Below are positions 25,387 to 33,442 of a stretch of DNA of 48,031 nucleotides, piece by piece. Position numbers and translations under genes: made by a program. Numbering within the stretch: the stretch's first letter is position 1; each line of letters begins with the position of its first letter. Source of the DNA: Pseudomonadales bacterium (GTDB taxonomy: Bacteria > Pseudomonadota > Gammaproteobacteria > Pseudomonadales > UBA5518); assembly GCA_022072145.1 (NCBI GenBank), contig JAJVIG010000038.1:1-48031 (forward strand), given 5' to 3'. The notes under the pieces were generated by a model. It was given only the letters and a program-made list of their open reading frames with translations, ran no database searches and was not told the DNA's origin.

Positions 25387-28300
25387 ATGAACCCGGGCGA
25401 ATACGCGATCCGCAACCCGCTGGTGTCGTGGCTGTTCGTGCTGCTGCTCACGGCCGGCGGTCTGTGGGGCTTCCTCGGCATGGGCAAGCTCGAGGATCCC
25501 GACTACACGATCAAGATGGCCAAGGTCATCACCTGGTACCCCGGGGCCTCCGCCGCGCAGGTGCAGGAGGAAGTCACCTACCACATCGAGGATGCGATCC
25601 AGCGCATGGAGCAGGTCAGCCGCCTGCGCATGTCGGTATCGCGCCCCGGTGTCTCCGACATCCTGATCGAGTTCAAGGACAGCTACCGCGCCGAGGAATT
25701 CCCGGCGATCTTCGACGAACTCAGGCGCAAGATCGCCGACGTGCGGCGCCAGCTGCCGCCGGGGGCGCAGGAACCGCTGGTAGTGGACGATTTCGGCGAC
25801 ATCTACGGCGTCTACGTGGTACTGACCGGCGAGGGTTACAGCTGGCGCGACCTGTGGGACACCGCCGACGTGATCAAGCGCGAGCTGCTCGGCGTCCCCG
25901 GCGTGCGCAAGGTGGTGATCGAGGGCGCCCAGCGCGAGGTGGTCTACGTCGACATCTCGCGCGCGAAACTCGGCGAGCTCGGCATCTCGCCACAGCAGAT
26001 CGCCGGTGTGCTGCAGTCGCAGAACGTGGTCGCCGAGGCCGGACGCGTGCGCGTCGGCGACGAACTGCTGCGCATCGAGCCGAGCGGCGAGTTCGCCTCG
26101 GTGGCGGCGATGGGCGACGTGCTGATCGGCGGCGAGGCCGGCCGGCTGGTGCGCCTCAGCGATATCGCACGCATCACGCGCGCCTACGAGGAAGTGCCGG
26201 GGCGGATGTTCTACATCGACGGCCGCCCGGGGCTGTCGATCGGGCTGTCGATGCTGCCCGGCGAGAACGTGGTCGAGGTCGGTGCGCGCATTCGCGCGCG
26301 TCTCGCGGCATTGACTCCCGTGGTACCGGCCGGCATGGAGGTGGTGCCGATCTACGACCAGCCGACGACGGTCGCCACCGCCGTGCGCGGTTTCCAGCTC
26401 AACGTCGCGCAGTCGCTGGCGATCGTGCTCGTGGTGCTGCTGGCGTTCATGGGGCTGCGGGTCGGGCTGGTGATCGGCGCCGTGCTGCTGATCACCATTG
26501 CCGGTTCGCTGTTCGTGATGCACGTGTTCGACGTCGAGCTGCACCGCATGTCGCTAGGCGCGCTGATCATCGCGCTCGGCATGCTGGTCGACAACGCGAT
26601 CGTCGTCGCCGAGGACATGCTGGTGCGCGTGCAGGCCGGCGCGAGCCCGCCGGAAGCCGCGCGCGAGAGCGTGGGCCGCACCGTGTGGGGGCTGTTCGGC
26701 GGCACCGCGATCGGCATCGTCGCCTTTTCGCCGATCGGCTTCTCGCCCGATACCACCGGCGAGTTCGCGGGCTGGCTGTTCTGGGTGATCCTCATTTCGC
26801 TGCTGTTGTCGTGGGTCACGGCGATCACGACCACCCCGCTGCTGGCCGCCCTCGCATTTCGCCGGATGACTGCGACGGCGAGCGTCTCGTCCGTCAGCGC
26901 CGCGTACCGCGGGCCGGTATTCGGCATGTTCCGCGCGCTGCTCGCCGTGGCGATGCGCCACCGCTGGGCCACCATCGGACTCACGCTCGCGGTGTTCGCC
27001 GCCTCGCTGGCGGGATTCGGCGCGATCAAGACCGGTTTCTTCCCGGCCTCGAACACCGCGATGATGTTCGTCGACATCTGGGAGCCCGAGGGAACCGATA
27101 TCCGCAAGACGCGCGAGGATGCGCTGCGCGTGGGCGAGTTCCTCGCCACGCAGCCCGGCGTGCAGCGCACCGCAACCGCGATCGGCGGCCCGCATCAGCG
27201 TTTCACGCTGGTCTACGACGTCAAGGAACTCTCCGACGCCTACGCGCAGATCATCGTGCGGGTCGAATCGCTCGGGCAGATCGCACCGCTCGGCGCCGCG
27301 ATCAAGCAGTTCATGCACCAGCACATGCCGTGGACCGATCCGGTGGTGAAGCAGCTGCGGATCGGCCCCAGCCGGGACAGCCGCATCGAGCTGCGCTTCA
27401 GCGGGCGCGACGGCGAACAGCTGCGCCGCCTGGCGGAGCGTGCCAAGGCCATCATGCGCGCCGACGGCGGTGCGATCGACATCCGCGACGACTGGCGCGA
27501 GCCGGTCAAGGTGCTGCGTCCGGTGTTCGACGAGCAACTGGGGCGCCGGCTCGGGATCACCCGCGAGGACCTCGCCGCGAGCCTGCAATACGCCGTCGAA
27601 GGGAGCACGGTCGGGTTGTACCGCGACGGCATCCGGCTGCTGCCGATCCGCCTGCGCGCGCCGGAGAGCGAGCGCGGCGACATCGGCGAGCTGCGCGACG
27701 TCCCGGTCTGGAGCCCGCTGCTGCACCGCGCGGTGCCGGTGTCGCAGGTGGTGTCGGGTTTCGAGACCCGCTGGGAGAACGCGCTGCTGCGCAGTCGCGA
27801 CCGCCAGCTCACCATCACCGTCTCGTGCAACCCGGCCGGCGAGGAGATCGCGCCGCTGTTCCGCCGCCTCGGCAAGGCCGTCGCCGCGCTCGAGCTGCCG
27901 CCAGGCTACAGCTACGCATGGGGCGGCGAGTTCGAGGACTCCAGCGAGGCGAGCGAGGGGCTGCGGCGTTCGATGCCGTTCGGTCTGCTCGCGATGGTGC
28001 TGATCAGCGTGCTGCTGTTCGGGCGGTTGCGCCAGCCGCTGATCATCTGGCTCACCGTGCCGCTCGCGCTGGTCGGGGTCACGGCCGCGATGCTGCTGAG
28101 CGGCGCGATCTTCGACTTCATGTCGATCGTCGGCGCGCTCGCCCTGATCGGGCTGCTGATCAAGAATGCGATCGTGCTGATCGAGGAGATCGACCTGCAG
28201 ATCGCCGCCGGCCGCCAGCGTTTCGAGGCCGTGCTCGACGCCACCGTGAGCCGCTTGCGCCCGGTGGGGCTGGCCGCGGCGACCACGATCTTCGGCATGA

Positions 28301-28455
28301 TTCCGCTGCTCGGCGATGCCTTCTTCCGCAACATGGCGATCACGATGATGGGTGGACTCGGTTTCGCAACGCTGCTCACGCTGTTCGTGATCCCGGCGCT
28401 CTACCTGGTGGTGTTCCGTATCCCGGTGCCGCACCGCGGCGGGAGTGAGGCATGA
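25387..28455 (+). CDS. RND efflux permease (AcrB superfamily, TriC-like)
   Basis: 1022 residues with the 12-TM, two-large-periplasmic-loop plan of AcrB. TM4 carries LGMLVDNAIVVAED, in which the AcrB Asp-Asp relay pair is Asp-Asn, and TM10 carries LLIKNAIVLIEEID with the relay lysine. The D-N variant is seen in TriC-like pumps as I remember them. It should export substrates across the envelope using proton flow. The preceding adaptor is a lipoprotein. The stop overlaps the srkA start (ATGA 28452-28455). Confidence 0.92.
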   Translation: MNPGEYAIRNPLVSWLFVLLLTAGGLWGFLGMGKLEDPDYTIKMAKVITWYPGASAAQVQEEVTYHIEDAIQRMEQVSRLRMSVSRPGVSDILIEFKDSYRAEEFPAIFDELRRKIADVRRQLPPGAQEPLVVDDFGDIYGVYVVLTGEGYSWRDLWDTADVIKRELLGVPGVRKVVIEGAQREVVYVDISRAKLGELGISPQQIAGVLQSQNVVAEAGRVRVGDELLRIEPSGEFASVAAMGDVLIGGEAGRLVRLSDIARITRAYEEVPGRMFYIDGRPGLSIGLSMLPGENVVEVGARIRARLAALTPVVPAGMEVVPIYDQPTTVATAVRGFQLNVAQSLAIVLVVLLAFMGLRVGLVIGAVLLITIAGSLFVMHVFDVELHRMSLGALIIALGMLVDNAIVVAEDMLVRVQAGASPPEAARESVGRTVWGLFGGTAIGIVAFSPIGFSPDTTGEFAGWLFWVILISLLLSWVTAITTTPLLAALAFRRMTATASVSSVSAAYRGPVFGMFRALLAVAMRHRWATIGLTLAVFAASLAGFGAIKTGFFPASNTAMMFVDIWEPEGTDIRKTREDALRVGEFLATQPGVQRTATAIGGPHQRFTLVYDVKELSDAYAQIIVRVESLGQIAPLGAAIKQFMHQHMPWTDPVVKQLRIGPSRDSRIELRFSGRDGEQLRRLAERAKAIMRADGGAIDIRDDWREPVKVLRPVFDEQLGRRLGITREDLAASLQYAVEGSTVGLYRDGIRLLPIRLRAPESERGDIGELRDVPVWSPLLHRAVPVSQVVSGFETRWENALLRSRDRQLTITVSCNPAGEEIAPLFRRLGKAVAALELPPGYSYAWGGEFEDSSEASEGLRRSMPFGLLAMVLISVLLFGRLRQPLIIWLTVPLALVGVTAAMLLSGAIFDFMSIVGALALIGLLIKNAIVLIEEIDLQIAAGRQRFEAVLDATVSRLRPVGLAAATTIFGMIPLLGDAFFRNMAITMMGGLGFATLLTLFVIPALYLVVFRIPVPHRGGSEA

Positions 28456-29438
28456 GCGCTCCCGCGCATCCCTTCGACGGCTTGACCCCGGATGCCGTGG
28501 TCGATGCGATCGAGAGCACGGGGCGCGTGTGCGACCTGCGCGTCTTCGCGCTGAACAGCTACGAGAACCGTGTCTACCAGGTCGGCATCGAGGGTGGCGC
28601 ACCGCTGGTCGCGAAGTTCTACCGCCCGCACCGCTGGAGCGACGCGACGATCCGCGAGGAGCACGCCTTCGCGCGCGAACTGCTCGAGGCCGAGCTGCCG
28701 GTGGTGGCACCGCTCGCCGCCGACGACGGCGAGACCCTGTTGCGGCACGGCGAGTTTCGCTTCGCTTTGTATCCGCGCGTCGGCGGCCACGTACCCGATC
28801 TGGACCAGCCGGAGCAGCTGCTGTCACTGGGGCGCATTCTCGGACGGTTGCACGCGATCGGGGCCAGCCGCGCGTTCGCCGAGCGGCCCGCGATCGACGT
28901 GGAAGGCTACGCCGTGGCGAGCCGGCGCCTGATCGGGCGCGATTTCATCCCGCCGGAGCTCAGCGGTGCCTACGCCAGCCTGTGCGATGCGTTGATCGAG
29001 CGCCTCGGGGCACGTTTCTGCCCGGCCGGGACGATCCGCACCCACGGCGACCTGCATCCGGGCAACATCCTGGTGCGCGACGGCGCGTTGTGCCTGGTCG
29101 ATCTCGACGATTGCCGCAGCGCACCGGCGATCCAGGATCTCTGGATGCTGCTGTCGGGAGACCGACCCACGCAGCTCGCGCAGTTGCAGGAAATCGTCGC
29201 GGGCTACGAGGAGTTCCGCGATTTTCCGGCCGCCGAGCTGGCGCTGATCGAACCACTGCGCACGCTGCGCCTGATGCACTACGCGGCCTGGCTCGCCGAG
29301 CGCTGGCACGACCCGGCCTTTCCGCGCCATTTCCCGTGGTTCAACACGCCGCGCTACTGGTCCGACCACATCCTCGAATTACGCGAACAACTCGCCGCGC
29401 TCGACGAGGAACCGCTGGCGCTGCCGCGCTGGAACTGA
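28452..29438 (+). CDS. srkA: Stress response kinase SrkA (YihE/RdoA family)
   Basis: 328 residues of the aminoglycoside-phosphotransferase-like kinase fold. Catalytic loop THGDLHPGNILVRDG with the metal-binding LVDLDDC following; the N-terminal region has LNSYENRVYQVGIEGGAPLVAKFYRPHRW, characteristic of SrkA. E. coli SrkA protects cells under stress by acting against MazEF-type killing. The gene is translationally coupled to the RND permease, an unusual partnership that may be coincidental. It converges on the cysteine synthase gene with a 12-base gap. Confidence 0.93.
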   Translation: MSAPAHPFDGLTPDAVVDAIESTGRVCDLRVFALNSYENRVYQVGIEGGAPLVAKFYRPHRWSDATIREEHAFARELLEAELPVVAPLAADDGETLLRHGEFRFALYPRVGGHVPDLDQPEQLLSLGRILGRLHAIGASRAFAERPAIDVEGYAVASRRLIGRDFIPPELSGAYASLCDALIERLGARFCPAGTIRTHGDLHPGNILVRDGALCLVDLDDCRSAPAIQDLWMLLSGDRPTQLAQLQEIVAGYEEFRDFPAAELALIEPLRTLRLMHYAAWLAERWHDPAFPRHFPWFNTPRYWSDHILELREQLAALDEEPLALPRWN

Positions 29439-29450
29439 GGCGCCCGCGTT

Positions 29451-30452
29451 TCAGTCCAGCCACTGCGGCACCGGCAAGCGGCGCCGGCGCAGGAAGGCCG
29501 GATTGAACAGCTTGCTCTGGTAGCGGGTGCCGTAATCGCAGAGGATCGTGACCACGGTGTGCCCGGGGCCGAGTTCGCGCGCCAGCCGCACGGCGCCGGC
29601 GATGTTGATCGCCGACGAGCCGCCCAGGCACAGCCCCTCGTGCCGCAGCAGGTCGAACACGTACGGCAGCGCCTCGTCGTCGGGCACCTGGCAGGCGAAG
29701 TCGGGCCGGAAGCCGTCGAGGTTGCCGGTGATCCGCGTCTGCCCGATGCCCTCCGTGATCGACTCCCCGTTCGCGCGCAGCTCGCCGTGCGTGTAGTAGT
29801 TGTACAACGCCGCGCCCCCCGGGTCCGCCAGCCCGATGCGCACCGCGGGCTTCCGTGCGCGCAGGAACTCGGCCACGCCGCTCAAGGTGCCGCCGGTACC
29901 CACCGAACAGATGAAGCCATCGACGGCCCCGCTGGTCTGCTCCCAGATCTCGCGTCCGGTGGTGTCGCGGTGCACCACGCGGTTGGCCGTGTTGTCGAAC
30001 TGGTTCGCCCACAGCACCCCGTTCGGTTCGCGCTCGGCGAGCTCCGCGGCGAGGCGGCCCGAGACCTTGACGTAGTGGTTGGGATCCGAGGACGGCACCG
30101 CGGGCACCAGTTTCAGCTCGGCACCGCAGAGCATCAGCATGTCGATCTTCTCGGGGCTCTGCGTCTCCGGGATCACGATGGTGGTGCGATAGCCGAGCGC
30201 GTTGCCGAGCAGGCTGAGCCCGATGCCGGTGTTGCCCGCGGTGCCCTCGACTATGCGCCCGCCCGGGCGCAGCAGTCCGCGCTGTTCGGCGTCACGCACG
30301 ATGCCGAGCGCGGTGCGGTCCTTGACCGATCCGCCGGGATTCATGAACTCCGCCTTGCCGAGGATCTCGCAGCCGGTGAGCTCCGAGGCGCGCCGCAGGC
30401 GCACCAGAGGTGTGTTGCCGATCAGCCCCGCCAGACCACTGCACTGCGCCAT
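29451..30452 (-). CDS. Cysteine synthase A-type PLP enzyme
   Basis: 333 residues from ATG 30452; ATG 30482 would overlap the mtnA stop and is less likely. The PLP lysine is in NPGGSVKDRTA, the substrate loop in EGTAGNTGIG and the phosphate-binding glycines in VGTGGTLSG. It would make cysteine from O-acetylserine and sulfide in the cytosol. The C-terminal extension YQSKLFNPAFLRRRRLPVPQWLD is typical of a longer CysK subgroup in Proteobacteria, distinct from E. coli CysK. Just downstream of mtnA on the same strand, so both touch sulfur amino-acid metabolism. Confidence 0.9.
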   Translation of the reverse strand: MAQCSGLAGLIGNTPLVRLRRASELTGCEILGKAEFMNPGGSVKDRTALGIVRDAEQRGLLRPGGRIVEGTAGNTGIGLSLLGNALGYRTTIVIPETQSPEKIDMLMLCGAELKLVPAVPSSDPNHYVKVSGRLAAELAEREPNGVLWANQFDNTANRVVHRDTTGREIWEQTSGAVDGFICSVGTGGTLSGVAEFLRARKPAVRIGLADPGGAALYNYYTHGELRANGESITEGIGQTRITGNLDGFRPDFACQVPDDEALPYVFDLLRHEGLCLGGSSAINIAGAVRLARELGPGHTVVTILCDYGTRYQSKLFNPAFLRRRRLPVPQWLD

Positions 30453-30481
30453 CGCCCGCCCCGCTTTGTCCGCCGCGCGCA

Positions 30482-31609
30482 CTATACCCGCTCCGGCGTC
30501 GCGCCGGCCACGGCGCGCAGCCTCGCCATTTCCGCCGCGCTGGGCGCGAACACGCCGTGTTCACACACCAGCGCGCCGACCAGGCGCGCCGGCGTCACGT
30601 CGAAGGCGACGTTGCGCGCCCGGCTGCCGGCCGGCGCATGGCGCAGCGTGCGCAGCACGCCGTCGGTGCCCGCGCCCTCGAGCAGCAGCACCTCGGAGGC
30701 GTCACGCTCCTCGATCGCGATCTCGCGCAGGCCGTCCTCGATACTCCAGTCGATGGTCGAGCACGGCAGCGCGACGTAGAACGGCACCCCGTTGTCGGCC
30801 GCCGCCAGCGCCTTCTGGTAGGTGCCGATCTTGTTGCAGACGTCCCCGCGGGCGCTGGTGCGGTCGCTGCCGACCAGGCAGACGTCGACCTCGCCGTGCT
30901 GCATCAGGTGGCCGGCGCAGTTGTCCACCACCACCGTGTGTTCGATGCCGGCCTGCGCGAGTTCCCACGCGGTGAGGCGCGCGCCCTGGTTGCGCGGGCG
31001 GGTCTCGTCGACCCACACGTGCACCGCGATGCCGTCGGCCGCCGCGCGATAGACCGGTGCCAGCGCGGTGCCCCAGGCGCCGGTCGCGAGCCAGCCCGCA
31101 TTGCAGTGCGTCAGCACGTTCAGCCGGCCGCGCCGTTGCACACGCTCGCTCGTTGCCAGTGCGCCGAGCAGCGCCGCGCCGTGCGCGCCAATGCGCTCAC
31201 AGCACGCGTACTCGCTGCGTTGCAGTTCGAGCACTTCGCGCGCCGCGAGCGCGGGGCGTGCGCCGGGCGGCGCCGGCCCGAGTGTCGCGCGCATGCGCGC
31301 CAGCGCCCAGCCGAGGTTCACCGCGGTCGGGCGGCTCGCGAGCAGCGCCGCGGCGGCGCGCTCCAGCCCGGCATCGCTCGCGTCCTCGCGCGTCGCGAAC
31401 GCCATGCCCGCCGCCGCGACCAGACCGATCAGCGGCGCGCCGCGCACGTTCATCTCGCGGATCACGCGCACGCAATCGGCGACCGAGGCTGGCTGCAGCC
31501 AGCGCTCCTCGAACGGCAGGCGGGTCTGGTCGAGCACCGACAGCCGGCAGTGCGCCGCGTCGAAGGCGAAGGCCGGCGCGCGCTCCCACGCCGGTACGGA
31601 CTGGTTCAT
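30482..31609 (-). CDS. mtnA: S-methyl-5-thioribose-1-phosphate isomerase
   Basis: 375 residues from ATG 31609. The open frame extends upstream to 32059, but that part is antisense to modA. The family motifs are clear: MNVRGAPLIGLVAAAGM, THCNAGWLATGAWGTALAP with the catalytic Cys, and GSDRTSARGDVCNKIGTYQ with the catalytic Asp. The enzyme converts methylthioribose-1-phosphate to methylthioribulose-1-phosphate in methionine salvage. Adjacent to cysteine synthase; no other mtn genes in the window. Confidence 0.95.
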   Translation of the reverse strand: MNQSVPAWERAPAFAFDAAHCRLSVLDQTRLPFEERWLQPASVADCVRVIREMNVRGAPLIGLVAAAGMAFATREDASDAGLERAAAALLASRPTAVNLGWALARMRATLGPAPPGARPALAAREVLELQRSEYACCERIGAHGAALLGALATSERVQRRGRLNVLTHCNAGWLATGAWGTALAPVYRAAADGIAVHVWVDETRPRNQGARLTAWELAQAGIEHTVVVDNCAGHLMQHGEVDVCLVGSDRTSARGDVCNKIGTYQKALAAADNGVPFYVALPCSTIDWSIEDGLREIAIEERDASEVLLLEGAGTDGVLRTLRHAPAGSRARNVAFDVTPARLVGALVCEHGVFAPSAAEMARLRAVAGATPERV

Positions 31610-31700
31610 GCGGTTTCCCGATCGGCGCGACCGGTGGTGGCCGCGGCGCGCGAGTATACCCGGGCGGGGGCGCGATCCGGACGCAAACGCTACTGGCGGA

Positions 31701-31726
31701 GCGCGATATACATGTGTATATTGCGC
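31701..31726. promoter_or_regulatory. Candidate ModE operator upstream of modA
   Basis: A 26-bp near-perfect palindrome: arms GCGCGATATAC (31701-31711) and GTATATTGCGC (31716-31726) around a 4-base centre, with 10 of 11 positions paired. It lies 27 bases before modA ATG 31754, the AT-rich TATA-containing arms resemble known ModE boxes, and a modE gene lies in the same locus. A second copy stands before the TonB receptor. Confidence 0.75.
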
Positions 31727-31753
31727 TTCGTTCTGCTGCCGGAGACACACGGA

Positions 31754-32161
31754 ATGAAGTGCGCACCGATCGGGCGTTTGCTCGCGACCCTCGCCGTCAC
31801 GCTCCTCGCGTGCGGCGCGGCCCATGCGGGGGAACTGCTGGTTTCCGCCGCGAGCAGCCTGAGCAACGCGTTCACTGACGTCGCGGCCCGCTACGAAGCC
31901 GCACACCCCGGGACGAAGGTCCTGCTGAACTTCGGAGCCTCCGGCGCGCTGCTGCAGCAGATCGACAAGGGCGCAGCGGTGGACGTGTTCGCTTCGGCGG
32001 ACCAGGAGACGATGGACCTCGCCGAGGAGCGCACGCTGGTCGCCACGCCGGACCGCCACACCTTCGTGCGCAACACACTAGTGGTGGTGCGGCCGCGCAA
32101 CAGCGAACCCGCGATCGCGCGCATCGCCGATCTGCAACAGCCGGGCGGCTGCCGATGGTGA
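31754..32161 (+). pseudogene. modA: modA, molybdate-binding protein, C-terminal half missing
   Basis: 135 residues: signal peptide (1-25, ending GAAHA) then an unmistakable ModA start, LLVSAASSLSNAFTDVA, FGASGALLQQIDKGAAVDVFASADQ and NTLVVVRP. Homology stops after about residue 130 (DLQQPG); five codons later the frame ends at TGA. ModA is normally about 250 residues, so lobe 2 and the hinge are missing. The sequence jumps straight into the middle of modB in another frame near 32142-32150. Either a real deletion of roughly half a kilobase joined the two genes or the assembly lost a segment. As it stands this cannot form the two-lobed molybdate site. Confidence 0.85.
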
Positions 32162-32673
32162 TGCCTCCGACGGTGCTGGGCTACTACCTGCTCGTGCTGG
32201 TGGGGCGGCGTGGCTCACTCGGTGGCTGGCTGCACGAACAGTTCGGAATCGAGCTGGTGTTCACGTGGCAGGCTGCGGTGATCGCGGCCGCGGTGGTCGC
32301 CTTTCCGCTGGTGTTCAAGCCTGCGCGCGCAGCCTTCGAAGCGGTCGACGGGCAACTCGAACAGGCCGCCCGGGTGCTCGGGATTTCGGAACCGGCCGTG
32401 TTTTTCCGGGCCACCCTGCCGCTGGCCTGGCGCGGAATCATGGCCGGCGTGCTGCTGGCGTTCGCGCGTGCGCTGGGCGAGTTCGGGGCGACCCTGATGG
32501 TCGCCGGCAGCATGCCCGGCAGGACGCAGACGCTGTCGATCGCGGTCTACGAGGCCGTCCAGGCGGGTCAGGACGAAACCGCGAACGTGCTGGTCGCGAT
32601 CACCTCGCTGGTCTGCGTGCTGGTGCTGCTCGGCGCCGGGCGCCTGGCGCCAGGGCGGATCGTGAATCGCTAG
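32155..32673 (+). pseudogene. modB: modB, molybdate ABC permease, N-terminus missing
   Basis: 172 residues from ATG 32155, compared with about 225-230 for ModB. It begins at the internal motif LPMVMPPTVLGYYLLV and keeps the rest: the EAA loop (QAARVLGISEPAVFFRATLPLAWRGI), the ALGEFGATLMVAGS motif and the last TM. About 50 N-terminal residues with the first TM or two are absent. The ATG overlaps the end of truncated modA by seven bases, so a shortened protein could still be translated by coupling. Whether it inserts and works is doubtful. Confidence 0.82.
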
Positions 32674-32684
32674 CGGAGGACCGG

Positions 32685-33383
32685 ATGCAGCTCGATATCG
32701 ATATCCGCAAGACCATGCATTCCGGCAGCCGGAAATTCCGGCTCGACGTCCGCCTGCGCTCGAGCAGTCGCCGTGTCGTGATCGTCGGACCCTCGGGAGC
32801 GGGCAAGACGCTCACGCTGCAGGCAATCGCCGGCCTGCTGCGCCCGGACGCCGGGCATATCCGCCTCGACGGTCGGCTGCTGTTCGATTCGACCGGCGGG
32901 ATCGACCGGCCGCCGCAGGCGCGTGAAGTGGCGTACGTGTTCCAGGATTACGCGCTGTTCCCGCACCTGACGGTGCGCCAGAACATCGCATTCTCGCTCA
33001 CACGCGGCTGGGCCAACCCACCGCGCCACCGTGGTTGCGACGCGGTGGACTACTGGTTGCACAGCTTCGAACTCGATCGGCTGGCGGATCAGTTTCCGTC
33101 CGAGCTGTCCGGCGGACAACGCCAGCGCACGGCGCTGGCGCGGGCACTGGTCAGGAGGCCGCGTGCCCTGCTGCTCGATGAGCCGTTTGCCGCCCTCGAT
33201 CCCGCCTTGCGCGGCGCGATGCGGCGCGAACTCGATGGCCTGCAGCACCGCCTGCAGGTACCGATGGTGTTGATCACCCACGATCCCGAGGACGCCGCCG
33301 CGTTCGGCGAGCACGTGTTGCGCTTGCACGACGGGCGTCTCCTCGCACCCGAATCCGCAGTGGCCGCAGTGGCGAGCGGGTGA
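32685..33383 (+). CDS. modC: Molybdate ABC transporter ATPase, short form
   Basis: 232 residues from ATG 32685, with GGAGGA eight bases upstream. Walker A GPSGAGKT, Q-loop FQDYALFPHLTVRQNIAFSL, signature LSGGQRQRTALARAL, Walker B LLLDEPFAALDP and H-loop ITHDPED are intact. It lacks the C-terminal Mop/TOBE domain of E. coli-type ModC (about 350 residues), a short form also seen elsewhere. It follows the damaged modB by 11 bases and is the only intact gene of the transporter here. Confidence 0.87.
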   Translation: MQLDIDIRKTMHSGSRKFRLDVRLRSSSRRVVIVGPSGAGKTLTLQAIAGLLRPDAGHIRLDGRLLFDSTGGIDRPPQAREVAYVFQDYALFPHLTVRQNIAFSLTRGWANPPRHRGCDAVDYWLHSFELDRLADQFPSELSGGQRQRTALARALVRRPRALLLDEPFAALDPALRGAMRRELDGLQHRLQVPMVLITHDPEDAAAFGEHVLRLHDGRLLAPESAVAAVASG

Positions 33384-33398
33384 AATTTTTTTGCCGTC

Positions 33399-33422
33399 CG
33401 CTATATACGACTGAATATCGCG
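33399..33422. promoter_or_regulatory. Candidate ModE operator upstream of the TonB-dependent receptor
   Basis: Imperfect palindrome with arms CGCTATATAC (33399-33408) and GAATATCGCG (33413-33422) around a 4-base centre. Its left arm matches the modA-side box at 9 of 10 positions and its right arm at 8 of 10, with the same spacer length. It lies 15 bases after the modC stop and 20 bases before the receptor ATG, in a short AT-rich gap (TGAAATTTTTTTG). This points to separate ModE control of the receptor. Confidence 0.7.
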
Positions 33423-33442
33423 AAACACAGGTGAGACCGACC

